This document shows positions 1-10,464 of a stretch of 64,000 nucleotides of DNA, piece after piece. Source of the stretch: Mycobacterium kyogaense (GTDB taxonomy: Bacteria; Actinomycetota; Actinomycetes; Mycobacteriales; Mycobacteriaceae); the NCBI RefSeq assembly GCF_003254575.1, contig NZ_QJUA01000004.1, positions 62,001 to 126,000 on the forward strand, in the 5' to 3' direction. Position 1 is the first letter of the stretch. Each line of letters begins with the position of its first letter. The notes under the pieces were generated by a model, which saw only the letters and a program-made list of their open reading frames with translations, had not been told where the DNA came from and made no database searches. The position numbers and the translations under genes are program-made.

Positions 1-2097
1 CGTGAACAGGGCAAACTGACCGACGAACTGGTCGAGGTGCTGATGTCCGCCGACACGAAGGCGCGTGTCGAGGACATCTACCTGCCGTACAAACCCAAGC
101 GCAGGACCAAGGCGCAGATCGCGCGCGAAGCCGGGCTCGAACCGCTGGCCGACCGCCTGCTCGCCGATCCCACGCTGGTTCCCGATCAGGTGGCCGCCGA
201 ATTCATCGGCGCCGAGGTGAGCGACGCCGCCGCGGCACTCGACGGCGCGCGGCACATCATCGTCGAGCGGGCCGCCGAGAACGCGGAGCTGGTCGGACAG
301 GTGCGCGAGCACTTCTGGCAGCACGGCACGGTGCGCTCGCGCGCCGCCTCCGATGCCGTGGCCGCGACACCGAAGGCCCAGAAGTTCTCCGACTACTTCG
401 ACTTCAGCGAACCCCTCACCCAGATGCCGTCGCACCGCGTCCTCGCGGTATTGCGCGGCGAAAAAGAGGAGGTGCTGGCGCTCAGCGTCGACGGCGGTGA
501 GGATGCCGAGTACCAGGCGATGATCGCGCGCGCACTGGAGGTGGACCTGACCGCCGGCGGCGCTGCCACCCCGTGGCTGGCGGGCGTCGTCGGGTTCGCC
601 TGGCGCACCCGGCTGTCGGTGTCGGCGTCGGTGGACGCGCGGGTCCGGCTGCGGCTGCGCGCCGAATCCGACGCGGTGACCGTGTTCGCCCGCAACTTGA
701 AAGACCTGCTGCTCGCCGCCCCGGCAGGCAACCGCACCACGCTGGGATTGGATCCCGGCTTCCGTACCGGGGTCAAAGTGGCCGTCGTCGACGGCACCGG
801 CAAGGTGCTCGACACCTGCGCCGTCTACCCGCACCAGCCGCAGAAGCAATGGGACGCCGCCAAGGCCACGCTGGCTGCGCTGGTCGCGCGTCACGGTGTC
901 GAGCTGATCGCGATCGGCAACGGCACGGCCTCCCGCGAAACCGATGCGCTGGCCACCGAGTTGATCTCCGAGATCCGCGCGGCCGGCGCCGCGGCACCCA
1001 CGAAAGCAGTCGTCAGCGAGGCCGGCGCCTCGGTGTACTCGGCGTCGGCCTACGCCGCGCACGAGCTGCCCGACCTGGACGTCACACTGCGCGGCGCCGT
1101 GTCCATCGCCCGGCGCCTGCAGGACCCACTGGCAGAGCTGGTCAAGATCGAACCGAAGTCCATCGGCGTCGGCCAGTACCAGCACGACGTGACCCCGGGC
1201 ATCCTGGCCCGCAGTCTGGGCGCGGTGGTCGAGGACGCCGTGAACGCGGTCGGGGTCGACGTGAACACGGCCTCGGTGCCGCTGCTGGCCCGGGTATCGG
1301 GCATCACCGAGACGCTCGCCGAGTCGATCGTCGCGCATCGCGACCGCACCGGCCCCTTCCGCAGCCGGCGCGCGCTGTTGGAGGTGCCGCGGCTGGGCCC
1401 CAAAGCGTTCGAGCAGTGCGCGGGCTTCCTCCGCATCCGCGACGGGGAGGATCCTCTCGACAGCTCCGGGGTGCATCCGGAGTCCTATCCCGTGGTGCAC
1501 CGCATTCTGGATCGGGCCGGCGTGACCATGGCCGAGATCATCGGCAACCAGCGCGCGCTGCGATCGGTGCGGCCCGCCGAGATCGCCGACGAACGTTTCG
1601 GTGTGCCCACCGTGACCGACATCCTGGCCGAACTCGAGAAGCCGGGGCGTGATCCGCGGCCGGGGTTCACCACGGCGAGCTTCGCCGCCGGTGTGGAGAA
1701 GGTCGCCGACCTGAAGGAGGGGATGATCCTCGAGGGCGTGGTCACCAACGTCGCCGCGTTCGGCGCATTCGTCGACGTCGGTGTGCACCAAGACGGTCTG
1801 GTCCACGTCTCCGCGATGTCCGACCGCTATGTGTCCGATCCCCATGAGGTGGTGCGGTCCGGCCAGGTGGTGCGGGTGAAAGTGGTGTCTGTCGACGTCG
1901 AGCGGCAGCGGATCGGGTTGAGCCTGCGGCTCGACGAGAAAACCCGCGCCCCGCGCAATGAACCGGCCCAGCGCTCGGCGCCGCGGCGAGGGTCGGACCA
2001 GCGTCCCCGCCGCGATGCCGCAACCGACCGGCGGGGGAGCGGCAGTGCGGGAGGGTCGATGGCCGACGCGCTGCGGGCCGCCGGTTTCGGACGGTGA
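1..2097 (+). CDS. tex: Tex family RNA-binding transcription accessory protein, 5' end outside window
   Basis: The reading frame is open from base 1 and reads straight into the window, so the true start and most of the Tex_N region lie upstream; about 698 codons are visible. Order seen: the end of the N-terminal helical domain, a YqgF/RNase H-like fold beginning near the TLGLDPGFRTG motif (about residue 250), a helix-hairpin-helix segment (VNTASVPLLARVSGI onward), and a C-terminal S1 RNA-binding domain (about residues 575-645, GMILEGVVTNVAAFGAFVDV). The tail is basic and Arg/Pro-rich. Tex proteins bind RNA and affect transcription and stress tolerance; the exact role in mycobacteria is unclear. 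It is convergent with the next gene. Confidence 0.93.
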   Translation, partial: REQGKLTDELVEVLMSADTKARVEDIYLPYKPKRRTKAQIAREAGLEPLADRLLADPTLVPDQVAAEFIGAEVSDAAAALDGARHIIVERAAENAELVGQVREHFWQHGTVRSRAASDAVAATPKAQKFSDYFDFSEPLTQMPSHRVLAVLRGEKEEVLALSVDGGEDAEYQAMIARALEVDLTAGGAATPWLAGVVGFAWRTRLSVSASVDARVRLRLRAESDAVTVFARNLKDLLLAAPAGNRTTLGLDPGFRTGVKVAVVDGTGKVLDTCAVYPHQPQKQWDAAKATLAALVARHGVELIAIGNGTASRETDALATELISEIRAAGAAAPTKAVVSEAGASVYSASAYAAHELPDLDVTLRGAVSIARRLQDPLAELVKIEPKSIGVGQYQHDVTPGILARSLGAVVEDAVNAVGVDVNTASVPLLARVSGITETLAESIVAHRDRTGPFRSRRALLEVPRLGPKAFEQCAGFLRIRDGEDPLDSSGVHPESYPVVHRILDRAGVTMAEIIGNQRALRSVRPAEIADERFGVPTVTDILAELEKPGRDPRPGFTTASFAAGVEKVADLKEGMILEGVVTNVAAFGAFVDVGVHQDGLVHVSAMSDRYVSDPHEVVRSGQVVRVKVVSVDVERQRIGLSLRLDEKTRAPRNEPAQRSAPRRGSDQRPRRDAATDRRGSGSAGGSMADALRAAGFGR

Positions 2098-2098
2098 G

Positions 2099-2119
2099 CC
2101 GGGCGCTCCGTCAGCCCGG
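2099..2119. terminator. Possible bidirectional terminator hairpin between convergent genes
   Basis: A 6-bp inverted repeat (CCGGGC / GCCCGG) with a 9-nt loop lies between the stop of tex and the convergent secreted-protein gene. There is no T-tract, as is common for mycobacterial terminators, so the call is weak. Confidence 0.3.
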
Positions 2120-2123
2120 TCGA

Positions 2124-2828
2124 TCAGCCCAGGTAGACGGGGCCTGCGGGATACCCGCCGCCCAGCGTGGCGATGTGCACGTGGTTGTAGTGGTTGGCGT
2201 TGTCCGAGCCGAGATCGGTCATGCCATGCGGGGCGCCGTGCGTCGGGTACATCGTCTGCCGCCAGATCACGTGTGCCACGCCCAATCGGTCGGCGTTGCT
2301 CAGCGCGAACGCCACGATGGCATCTCCGAGAGCGACGCCCGCAGGGGAGTTGTAGTCGGGGATCATCACGTCGACGGCGAGACCGTCGGGATGCCACCTC
2401 AGTGCATCGGGGCGCACCCCGCCGATGCGTTGGATCTCCGGGAAGATCGCGCTGACCGCGCGGGCCACCAGGATGGTCTTCACCTGCATACCGGTCTCCG
2501 AGCCGACGGTGGTCGGCAGCGCGGCGTCGAGAGTGCGGTGCATCGACCGCGAGGCGGCGAGCCGCAAACCGTCGTCGGCGGGGACACTGCGGTACTGGGC
2601 GGTCGGTGAGCTGAGCGCGACCACCGAGGCGCAGCACGGCGTGGCGGTCACTGGGTCGGCGGGTGCGGAATGCGGGGTGTGGATCGAATCGGCCCCCGAG
2701 CACAGCAGCGCCAGCGCGGGGAGCGCTACAGCGGCCGCCGGCGCCGCCCACCGAGGACGGCGCGTGGTGGCTAAGCGATGTCTGCCCACGGGCCCGCACG
2801 TTACCGCGACATCAACGGTGTCCAGCAA
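2124..2828 (-). CDS. Secreted protein with M15-like / ARB_07466-type C-terminal domain
   Basis: 234 residues. An N-terminal hydrophobic stretch (about residues 28-45) after a basic region looks like a signal peptide or anchor; an in-frame later start is possible. The C-terminal half carries HPDGLAVDVMIPDY, ending with NHYNHVHIA. This H...D...HxH pattern is typical of mycobacterial secreted proteins related to D,D-peptidases of the M15 type, the group called ARB_07466-like. A peptidoglycan-related function is inferred from the family, not shown. It converges on tex; the divergent neighbour downstream is the DUF7159 protein gene. Confidence 0.75.
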   Translation of the reverse strand: MLDTVDVAVTCGPVGRHRLATTRRPRWAAPAAAVALPALALLCSGADSIHTPHSAPADPVTATPCCASVVALSSPTAQYRSVPADDGLRLAASRSMHRTLDAALPTTVGSETGMQVKTILVARAVSAIFPEIQRIGGVRPDALRWHPDGLAVDVMIPDYNSPAGVALGDAIVAFALSNADRLGVAHVIWRQTMYPTHGAPHGMTDLGSDNANHYNHVHIATLGGGYPAGPVYLG

Positions 2829-3032
2829 GTCCGCCTCGGGCGAGGTCGGTGAGTGGGGTCCCGAACGGCCGGGGGGCCACGTGATGCGAAAGCCCTGCTC
2901 ATACGCATGACGCGCGAGATCGCGTCGCTGGCATTAGGCTCCCCGTCGGCGGCGTCATGTGGCCGGTGTAACACCGGTTCTGGGTCGCCCGATGAACCAC
3001 AGACACCGGCTTCGACACCCGAAGGAGATGCC

Positions 3033-4049
3033 GTGGGCGCAGTTCTGGGGTTGTCGTTGACCAGCACCGAGGTGACCTGGGCGCTGGTGGACGAAGCCGA
3101 GCGCACCGTCGTCGACCACGATTCAGTGGAACTCGACGACGGTATCGACACGGGTGTCGATGTCGCTCGACTGGCCGCCCGCGGCGGTCACGGTCTGGCT
3201 CGGGCGTGCGGGCTCGACGTCGACCGGTTACGGCTGGTGTGGACCCCCGATGCCGAGGCGTGTGGACGGCAACTGCGCACCGATCTGCGCTCGCTCGGCG
3301 TGACGGTCGACGCGGTGCCGCTGGCGTGCGCGACCCGGGTGCTCATCGACCCGCAAGACTGCGACATGCCGCCGCTGGTGGCTTTGGCCTACGGCGCGGC
3401 GCTGGCCGAGGTGGACCCTGCCGAGGCGATCACGGTCGCGCTGCCCCGCGTCGTCGGGCGACGTCGGAAGCGGCCGGTCCGGGTGCTCGCGGGCGCGATG
3501 GGAGTCGCCGCCGCGGCTGCCGTCGGCGCGATCTTCTTGACCGCGGGATCGGTGCCGCACGTCGAGCCCGCAGCGTCCGCGGCCGCGACGCCCGCCGCTG
3601 CCGATCGGGGGTGGGTCAGTGTCACCGCCCCCGTCGACACCGCAGCCGAGCCGATGCGCAAAGTCGTCACCGCGCCGGCGCCCGAATACGCTGCCGCACC
3701 TGTCCGCGTCGCCGCGCCCGTTGCCGTCCCCGCGCCCGCCGCCGTCGCGGCGCCGGCGCCCGCGGCTCTGCCGGGCCCCGCGACCCTGTCGGGCGCGGCC
3801 ACCCTGCCGGCACCTGACGCGCTGCCCGGCCCGGCCCCTGAAGCGCTGGCGGCCGAAGCGACGAACACCGGCGCCGCCGCGGCGGCCCCGTCGGCCGAAC
3901 CGCATCTCCCGGTCGCCGCGCAACAACACCTGCCCGGCGCGGAGCCCCTCGTTGCACCGCTGCCCGGTCCCGAGGCCGGGGCCGCGGCACCCGCGTTGCC
4001 CGACATGGCGATGACAGTTCCGGTGAATGTGTTCACTGCACTGCCCTGA
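3033..4049 (+). CDS. DUF7159-type membrane-anchored protein with Ala/Pro-rich tail
   Basis: The GTG at 3033 is preferred over the longer open frame (from 2853) because GAAGGAGA lies just upstream and the protein then begins VGAVLGLSLTSTEVTWALVD, the usual opening of this mycobacterial family. About 338 residues: an N-terminal globular domain (residues 1-145), a basic RRRKRPVR stretch, one transmembrane helix (about 155-175), then about 160 residues of low-complexity Ala/Pro sequence. The topology suggests a cytoplasmic domain with a tail in the periplasm or cell wall. Function unknown. It is followed after 18 bp by the flavoprotein gene on the same strand. Confidence 0.75.
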   Translation: MGAVLGLSLTSTEVTWALVDEAERTVVDHDSVELDDGIDTGVDVARLAARGGHGLARACGLDVDRLRLVWTPDAEACGRQLRTDLRSLGVTVDAVPLACATRVLIDPQDCDMPPLVALAYGAALAEVDPAEAITVALPRVVGRRRKRPVRVLAGAMGVAAAAAVGAIFLTAGSVPHVEPAASAAATPAAADRGWVSVTAPVDTAAEPMRKVVTAPAPEYAAAPVRVAAPVAVPAPAAVAAPAPAALPGPATLSGAATLPAPDALPGPAPEALAAEATNTGAAAAAPSAEPHLPVAAQQHLPGAEPLVAPLPGPEAGAAAPALPDMAMTVPVNVFTALP

Positions 4050-4067
4050 CGGGTTACCGTCGAGGCC

Positions 4068-5255
4068 GTGACAGCGGTCCCGCAGGTGACATGTGATGAC
4101 GTAGTCGACCTCGCTCGTGGCATGAGGGAGTTGGTGCGCGAGCAGGCCGCCGCGTCGGAGAGCCAGCGCACCCTCAGCCCCAGCGTCGTCGACATGATGT
4201 GGTCGACGGGTCTGATGTCGGCGTTCAATCCCACGCCCGCGGGTGGGGTCGAGCCGTCGTTTGCCCAAATGATCGAGACCTGGATCGAAATGGCCTGGCA
4301 GGACGGCTCTTTCGGGTGGGTCGGCATCGCCAATCTGCCGTCGTCGTTCGCGGCGGCGGCGTACCTGCCCGACGACGGCTTCGCCGAGGTGTTCACCGCG
4401 CACGACAATCACGTCACTATGGGTGGGCAGTTCTTCCCCAACGGCCAAGGCGTCGCCGTCGACGGCGGATACCGGCTCACCGGCTCATGGAGTTTCGGTT
4501 CGGGCACGGGGCACGCCGAGTACGTGGCCGCGGGCTTCCTGCCGATGGTCGACGGCGAGATGCAGTGGATCAGCGAGGGCGTGCCCGACATGCGGGTGGC
4601 GATCGTGCCTCGCGCCGATGTCGATTTCCACGACGGCTGGCACGTGCAGGGACTCAAGGCCACCGGCTCCTACGACTACGCCATCGACGACGTGTTCGTC
4701 CCGCATGGCCGCACCTTCGCGTTGTTCACCCGGGAGCCGCTACGGGGTGCGTCACCCGCGACACGCATGGGCATGATGCCGGTGACCGCGGCCGGACACG
4801 CGGCGTGGGCGCTCGGGGTGGCCAAGAGCATGCTCGACGACGTCGCTGAACTCGCCGCGACCAAGTATCGGATGAGCGACATGGCCGCGCTGGCGACGCG
4901 GCCGACATTCCAGAAGGGCCTGGCCCGGCACGTCGCCGCATGGCGTGCGGCGCGACTGCTTGTGCTCGACGCGTTCGGTACGGCCGAGGCTGCCGTCGCG
5001 GCGGGCGACGAGCTGACCCCGACGATGCGGGCCGATATGCGGGTGGCTGCCGTACACGCCACCGACACCGCCCGGGAGTGCGCAGAGTGGGCGCACCTGG
5101 CCGCCGGCACCACGGCCATCCGCGAGGGCAGCCGCCTCGAGCGCGCCTTCCGCGACATCTACACCGGCACGCAGCACGCCTTCATCAGCGAAAAGGTCGC
5201 GATCGACGCCGCCCAGGTGTGGCTGGGCATCGTCGAGGACCAGTTCGGGCTCTGA
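4068..5255 (+). CDS. Acyl-CoA dehydrogenase-fold flavoprotein (HsaA-like group)
   Basis: 395 residues from a GTG start. The N-terminal helical domain, the central beta domain (GGQFFPNGQGVAVDGGYRLT, then GSWSFGSGTGHAEYVAAGF) and the C-terminal helical domain match the acyl-CoA dehydrogenase fold. The WSFGSG segment and the absence of an obvious catalytic-base Glu context resemble flavin-dependent monooxygenases such as HsaA or dibenzothiophene desulphurisation enzymes more than true dehydrogenases. The reaction and substrate cannot be assigned from sequence alone. It converges on the HNH/DUF222 gene with only 1 bp between stops. Confidence 0.8.
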   Translation: MTAVPQVTCDDVVDLARGMRELVREQAAASESQRTLSPSVVDMMWSTGLMSAFNPTPAGGVEPSFAQMIETWIEMAWQDGSFGWVGIANLPSSFAAAAYLPDDGFAEVFTAHDNHVTMGGQFFPNGQGVAVDGGYRLTGSWSFGSGTGHAEYVAAGFLPMVDGEMQWISEGVPDMRVAIVPRADVDFHDGWHVQGLKATGSYDYAIDDVFVPHGRTFALFTREPLRGASPATRMGMMPVTAAGHAAWALGVAKSMLDDVAELAATKYRMSDMAALATRPTFQKGLARHVAAWRAARLLVLDAFGTAEAAVAAGDELTPTMRADMRVAAVHATDTARECAEWAHLAAGTTAIREGSRLERAFRDIYTGTQHAFISEKVAIDAAQVWLGIVEDQFGL

Positions 5256-5256
5256 C

Positions 5257-6521
5257 TCAGCCGTCCGGTGGGCGGGGTTCGTAGGGCTGGTACCACCACC
5301 ATTGGGCGCGTTCCCCGGTTGGGCCGGGGCATGGTGCGACGTCGGGCGGTGGTTGGGTGGGTGGTCGGGCCAACGAGGCTGAGGTCAGGGCGTTGCCGGC
5401 GGCGTCGGTGACGACGAGCTGATCGGCGGGGCCGGTGATCGTGATCAGGCCCCGGTGATGGGCCCGATGGTGATACGGACACACCAGGGCCAGGTTCCAC
5501 AGTTCGGTGGGACCGCCGTCTTCCCAGTGCACCAGGTGGTGGGCGTGTATTGCGCGGGTGGCCGCGCAGCCGGGGACCACACACGCCCGGTCGCGATGCT
5601 CGAGCGCGCGGCGCAGCCGCCGGTTGACCGTGCGGGTCGATCGGCCGGCGCCGATCACCTGCCCGTCGCGGTGAAACCACACCTCGCAGGTGGCATCACA
5701 GGTCAGATAGCGGCGATCGCTATCGGGCAGAACGGGCCCCAAATGTAAAGCTGCCAGGCGGGTTTCGGTGTCGACGTGGATGACCACGGTGGTGCGTTGC
5801 CCGTGGGGGCGGGCCGCGGCTTCGGCGTCCCAGCTCGCACCGACCAGCCGCAGGAACGCCGCCGCGTTGCTGGGCATCGATGCCCGTCCGTCGGGGTCGG
5901 TGGCTTTCCATTCGGTGACGAGGGCGTCGCGGTGCGACGCGAGGGCGGCTTCGAACGCCGCGTTCTCGACGTGAGGGAGCGCGATCCGCCAGTACGTGTA
6001 CTGCTCATCGCTGTGCGAGGTGATCGAGGGCACCGGCCCCGGATCTGTCACGGGCGTCGGCTCGTCCTCGGGCTCGGGCTCGGGCTCGGATTCAGGCTGC
6101 GGTTCAGGGGTGGGTTTGGGTTGCATCTTCAGCGCGGTCCGCAGCTGGGACACCGTCGCACACTGGGCCATGGTGGCGAAGTGCTCGTCGGATCCCGGCA
6201 GACCGCGCTCGGCGATCACCCCGACCTGATCGACCGAAAAACGACCCTCCGCCAACCCCTCGATGCAGTGCGGGAATTCGTCGAAGCGGTGGGCGATCGC
6301 GGCGATCGTCTGCGCCCGCGACGGCGACACCCCAGCCTTCCACGCCAGCCACCCCGCCGTCGACCGGGCTCCGGCAGCCGCCCACAACTCCTCGCTGTCG
6401 ATCTCGGCAGCGATCTCCACGATCCGTGCATCGATCGCGTTGCGCTGCCCGTCAGCTCCGCCAACTCCTCATGCAGCACCGAGGGCCGCTCGTCGATAGC
6501 GAGAGAACTGACCGGGGGCAT
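5257..6521 (-). pseudogene. 13E12-family DUF222/HNH endonuclease gene, frameshifted near its start
   Basis: The main frame (5257-6420) encodes a DUF222 domain followed by a C-terminal HNH nuclease motif (CVVPGCAATRAIHAHHL, then CPYHHRAHHRG), the layout of mycobacterial 13E12 repeat proteins. Upstream, another frame from an ATG at 6521 reads MPPVSSLAIDERPSVLHEEL then AELTG; a one-base deletion near 6448-6451 (in CTGACGGGCAGC) would join it to QRNAIDARIVEIAAEI in the main frame. So the gene appears split by a -1 frameshift, or the base is a sequence error. The shorter frame could start at GTG 6420 but would lack about 35 N-terminal residues. An EPEPEPEDEPTP-rich linker lies in the middle. HNH cysteines and histidines are intact. 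Confidence 0.72.
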
Positions 6522-6579
6522 GACCCCAATCTCCCCGCCAGCACCGACAATTCGCCGCACCCCACCGAGAAGCTGGGGA

Positions 6580-7230
6580 TCAATTCGGCTCTGGGGATAC
6601 CTCGCCCACGGTGATGAGATCGGAGAGCACCTGCGTCCACAGCGGGCGGTTCACGCGGTGCTGATCGGCGATGGTGAAGCCGGCCTCGGTGAACAACCGC
6701 CGCATCGCCGCCGGGTCGGGCGCGTCGTATGCCGGCAGCCGCACCGCGGCGAGAACTTCGACCGGCACCAACCGGCGCGGGCTCAGCGTCGCCACGGCCG
6801 CGACGCCGCCGGGGGAGAGCACCCGGTGGAATTCCCGCAGTGCCGCGGGCTGATTGAACCAGTGGAACGCAGACGTACTCACCACCGCGTCCAGGCTGCC
6901 GTCGGCGAACGGCAGCTCCTCCGCCGGCGCCCGGACCCAGTTCACGTCGCTCGAACGGCGCCCGGCCTCGGCGAGCATGCCGTCGGACAGATCCACCCCG
7001 CTAACCTCGGCGCCCGTCACCTCTCGCGCGATGCGGTCAGCGAGAATCCCTGTGCCGCAACCGATATCGGCGATACGGCGAGCCCCGCGGGCCTGCAGCA
7101 GGGCGATCATCTCGTCCTGTGCCGGCCGGTACACCCATCGCTGCACCACCGCGGTGTCGTACACCGGCGCCGCGAAGCTCCAGAAACCGGTGACCGCTTC
7201 GTTGAACCGTCTCCGGGCGGTCGAGGGCAC
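6580..7230 (-). CDS. Class I SAM-dependent methyltransferase
   Basis: 216 residues if started at the GTG at 7230; the open frame reaches 7293 but that would overlap the upstream DUF732 gene heavily. Motif I is IADIGCGTGILA, followed by the acidic motif VDLSDGM, the post-II region ELPFADGSLDAVVSTSAFHW and LSPGGVAAV, all typical of the UbiE/MenG-like small-molecule methyltransferases. The substrate is unknown. It starts 4 bp after the DUF732 stop, so it is the last gene of the mmpS-mmpL-DUF732 operon and may modify the exported lipid or siderophore, which is inference. Confidence 0.85.
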   Translation of the reverse strand: MPSTARRRFNEAVTGFWSFAAPVYDTAVVQRWVYRPAQDEMIALLQARGARRIADIGCGTGILADRIAREVTGAEVSGVDLSDGMLAEAGRRSSDVNWVRAPAEELPFADGSLDAVVSTSAFHWFNQPAALREFHRVLSPGGVAAVATLSPRRLVPVEVLAAVRLPAYDAPDPAAMRRLFTEAGFTIADQHRVNRPLWTQVLSDLITVGEVSPEPN

Positions 7231-7234
7231 GGCT

Positions 7235-7567
7235 CTAGCGGGCCGCGTCGAGAATGGGCAGCTTCTCCGGGCAGTACGTGCGCAGACCAGCACCGATGAA
7301 CTGGTAGGTCTGCTCCGTCGAGGTGTCCTTCTCCATGTTCATCTGGATGAAGCGCGCCGTGGCGAACACGTCCGGATCCACACCGGTGTAGATGCGCTTG
7401 CACATGATCTTGCCGATCCAGGCGTTGTAGTCCTTCTGCCCGTAGATGCCGTAGACGTGCAACTCGTTGGCGAAGTCCGTGTCCGGGTCGGCCATTGCGG
7501 GCGCCGCAGTGCCCAGCGCTCCCACCGTCAACGCCGCCGCAGCGATCCCCATCAGAACTCGTCTCAT
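7235..7567 (-). CDS. DUF732 small secreted protein
   Basis: 110 residues. A clean signal peptide ([19 protein letters not shown], cleavage after APAMA) leads to a mature domain of about 83 residues with two cysteines (in KIMCKRIY and LRTYCPEK) that likely form a disulphide, as in mycobacterial DUF732 proteins. The start ATG overlaps the mmpL stop by 4 bp, which indicates translational coupling. Function unknown; the operon suggests a periplasmic partner of the MmpS/MmpL exporter. Confidence 0.88.
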   Translation of the reverse strand: MRRVLMGIAAAALTVGALGTAAPAMADPDTDFANELHVYGIYGQKDYNAWIGKIMCKRIYTGVDPDVFATARFIQMNMEKDTSTEQTYQFIGAGLRTYCPEKLPILDAAR

Positions 7568-10464
7568 GCCCTCACTCCTTCTGCCGGATCACTCTGCAAG
7601 CCACCAGGTCTCGGCCACGGGGCCGGAACGGGACGCCGTCGCACCCGCTGCGGCCACCAGAACCACGGGCCCATCAGCGCGGCGATCGCGGGCGTCATGA
7701 ACGCTCGGATCACCAGCGTGTCGAACAGCAGCCCCAGCCCGATCGTCGTACCGACCTGCCCGATGATGGTCAGCTCGCTGACCGCCATCGACATCATCGT
7801 AAGCGCGAACACCAGTCCCGCGGCCGTGACGACAGAACCGCTGCCGCCCATCGCACGGATGATGCCGGTGCCGATGCCCGCGTGGATCTCTTCTTTCAGT
7901 CGGGAGACCAACAGCAGGTTGTAGTCCGCGCCGACCGCCAACAGGATGATCACCGCCATCGCCAGCACCATCCAGTGCAGCGGCTGGCCCAGGATGTGCT
8001 GCCAGAACAGCACCGACAGGCCGAACGAGGCCCCCAGCGAGATCACCACCGTGCCGACGATGACCGCCGACGCGACCACGGCGCGGGTCAACAGCAGCAT
8101 GATGATGAAGATCAGGCCGAGTGCAGAGATCCCCGCGATCAACAGGTCGTAGTTGTTGCCGTCCTTCATGTCCTTGAAGGTGGCCGCGGTACCGCCCAGG
8201 TAGATCTTGGAACCCTCCAGCGGGGTGCCCTTGATCGCCTCTTTCGCGGCGTTCTTGATCTTGTCGATCCGGGCGATGCCTTCTGGTGTCAGCGGATCAC
8301 CCTCGTGAGCGATGATGAACCGCACGGACTTCCCGTCCGGAGACAGGAACTGCTCGAGTCCGCGTTGGAAGTCCTTGTTGTCGAAGATCTCCGGGGGCAG
8401 GTAGAACGAGTCGTCGTTCATGGAGTTGTCGAAGGCCTCACCCATGGCGTCAGCGTCTTCCTGCTGCGCCGCCATCTGGTCCTGCATGCCCTTCTGCGAC
8501 TGGTACATCGTCAGCATCATGGTCTTCATGGTCTTCATCGTGGAGATCATCTCGGGCATCAACGCCACCATCTGCGGCATCAACGTGTCGAGACGCTCCA
8601 TCTCCGGGATGATCGCCTTGAAGTCGTCGGTCATCACGTTGATGCCGTCGAGGGTGTCGAACACCGACCGGATCGCCCAGCAGACCGGGATGTTGTAGCA
8701 GTGCGGTTCCCAGTAGAAGTAGTTGCGGATCGGCCGGAAGAAGTCGTCGAAGTTGGCGATGCTGTCGCGCAGCGCCTCGATGTCGACGTACATGCCCTTC
8801 ATCTTGGTCACCATCGAATGGGTGACTTCCGACATCTGCTTGGTGAGGCTGGACATCTTCGTCATCGTGGCGATGGTCTTGTCCATCTCGGCGGCCTGGT
8901 CCAGCATGTCGGCCATCCGGTCCTGCATGTACTTCTGGTTGAGCCGCTGGGTGGTGCCCTGCATGCTCATCTGGAACGGGATCGACGTGTGCTTGATCGG
9001 CTTGCCGTCGGGGCGCGTGATGGCCTGCACGCGGGCGATGCCCTCCACCCGGAACAGCGCCTTGGCGATCTTGTCGATCACCAGGAAGTCCGCGGAATTG
9101 CGCATGTCGTGATCGCTTTGGACCATCAACAGTTCTGGATTCAGCCGGGCCTGGGAGAAGTGCCGGTCGGCCGCGGCGTAGCCCTCGTTGGCGGGGATGT
9201 CGGCGGGCAGATAGTTCCGGTCGTTGTAGTTGGTCTTGTAGCCGGGCAGTGTCAGCAAGCCCACGAGCGACAGTGCGATCGCGCCGATCAGGATCGGCCC
9301 CGGCCAGCGGACGATCGCGGCGCCGATCTTGCGCCACCCGCGGATGCGCATGGCGCGCTTGGGCTCGAGCAGTCCGAACCGGGTGGCCAGCGAAATGATC
9401 GCCACCATCAACACGACGCCGGCCAACACCACGATCACCATGCCGATGGCCAACGGCACGCCCATCGTCTGGAAGTAGGGGAGGCGGGTGAAACTGAGAC
9501 AGAACGTGGCACCGGCGATCGTCAGGCCGGAGCCGAGCACCACGTGCGCAGTGCCGTGGAACATCGTGTAGAACGCGGTTTCCTTGTCCTCACCGACGCT
9601 GCGTGCCTCCTGATATCGCCCTATCAGGAAGATCGCGTAGTCCGTGGCGGCCGCGATCGCCAGCGTGACGAGCAGGTTGGTCGCGAAGGTGGAGAGCCCG
9701 ATGATGTCGTGGTAGCCCAGGAACGCGACCAGTCCGCGCGCAGTCGCCAGCGACAGCACGACCATCACCAGCGTGATCAGCACGGTGACGATCGACCGGT
9801 ACACCAGCAGCAGCATGATGATGATGACGGTGAAGGTCGCGGCCTCGATCAACCGCATGCTGCGGTCGCCGGCGATGTGCTGATCGGCCGCCAGCGCGGC
9901 GGGTCCGGTGACATAGACCTTCACACCGGGCGGTGGCGGCACGCTCTCGACGATTCCTTGAACCGCCTCGACGGACTCGTTGGCCAGCGCCTCGCCCTGG
10001 TTGCCCGCCAACTTCACCTGCACGTACGCGGCTTTGCCGTCGTTGCTCGTCGAACCCGCGGCGGTGAGCGGATCGCTCCAGAAATCCTGGACCGATTGCA
10101 CGTGGATGGGATCGGCACGCAGTTTCGCGACCATCTGGTCGTACCAGGCGTGTGCTTCATCGCCGAGGGGTTTGTCGCCCTCGAAGACGATCATCGCCGA
10201 GCTGTCGGAGGTGCCTTCCTCGAACGCTTCGCCGACCTGCTTCATCGACACCACGGACGGCGCTTCGTCCGGGCTCATCGACACCGCCCGCAACTGGCCG
10301 ACTTCCTCCAGCTGCGGCACGACGGTGTTGAGGATGACGATGACCGCGATCCAGCCGAGCACGATCGGCAGCGCCAGTGCCCGGATCGTCCGGGGAATCA
10401 GAGGCCGGTGTGGACGCTGGGGCGGCTGCGGTTCGGTGGGGGCGTCGTGGACGGGTGCGCTCAT
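7564..10464 (-). CDS. MmpL-family RND lipid/siderophore transporter
   Basis: 966 residues, the usual size for MmpL4/MmpL5-type proteins. Layout: an N-terminal TM helix, a large periplasmic loop, a TM2-6 bundle with the proton-relay motif [13 protein letters not shown], a second periplasmic loop rich in Met and coiled-coil-like sequence (about residues 480-660), and a TM7-12 bundle with [13 protein letters not shown]. Both relay aspartates are present. Members with a partner MmpS export siderophores or lipids (MmpS4/L4, MmpS5/L5). The 4-bp overlap with mmpS supports that pairing. The exact cargo cannot be read from sequence. Confidence 0.95.
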   Translation of the reverse strand: MSAPVHDAPTEPQPPQRPHRPLIPRTIRALALPIVLGWIAVIVILNTVVPQLEEVGQLRAVSMSPDEAPSVVSMKQVGEAFEEGTSDSSAMIVFEGDKPLGDEAHAWYDQMVAKLRADPIHVQSVQDFWSDPLTAAGSTSNDGKAAYVQVKLAGNQGEALANESVEAVQGIVESVPPPPGVKVYVTGPAALAADQHIAGDRSMRLIEAATFTVIIIMLLLVYRSIVTVLITLVMVVLSLATARGLVAFLGYHDIIGLSTFATNLLVTLAIAAATDYAIFLIGRYQEARSVGEDKETAFYTMFHGTAHVVLGSGLTIAGATFCLSFTRLPYFQTMGVPLAIGMVIVVLAGVVLMVAIISLATRFGLLEPKRAMRIRGWRKIGAAIVRWPGPILIGAIALSLVGLLTLPGYKTNYNDRNYLPADIPANEGYAAADRHFSQARLNPELLMVQSDHDMRNSADFLVIDKIAKALFRVEGIARVQAITRPDGKPIKHTSIPFQMSMQGTTQRLNQKYMQDRMADMLDQAAEMDKTIATMTKMSSLTKQMSEVTHSMVTKMKGMYVDIEALRDSIANFDDFFRPIRNYFYWEPHCYNIPVCWAIRSVFDTLDGINVMTDDFKAIIPEMERLDTLMPQMVALMPEMISTMKTMKTMMLTMYQSQKGMQDQMAAQQEDADAMGEAFDNSMNDDSFYLPPEIFDNKDFQRGLEQFLSPDGKSVRFIIAHEGDPLTPEGIARIDKIKNAAKEAIKGTPLEGSKIYLGGTAATFKDMKDGNNYDLLIAGISALGLIFIIMLLLTRAVVASAVIVGTVVISLGASFGLSVLFWQHILGQPLHWMVLAMAVIILLAVGADYNLLLVSRLKEEIHAGIGTGIIRAMGGSGSVVTAAGLVFALTMMSMAVSELTIIGQVGTTIGLGLLFDTLVIRAFMTPAIAALMGPWFWWPQRVRRRPVPAPWPRPGGLQSDPAEGVRA

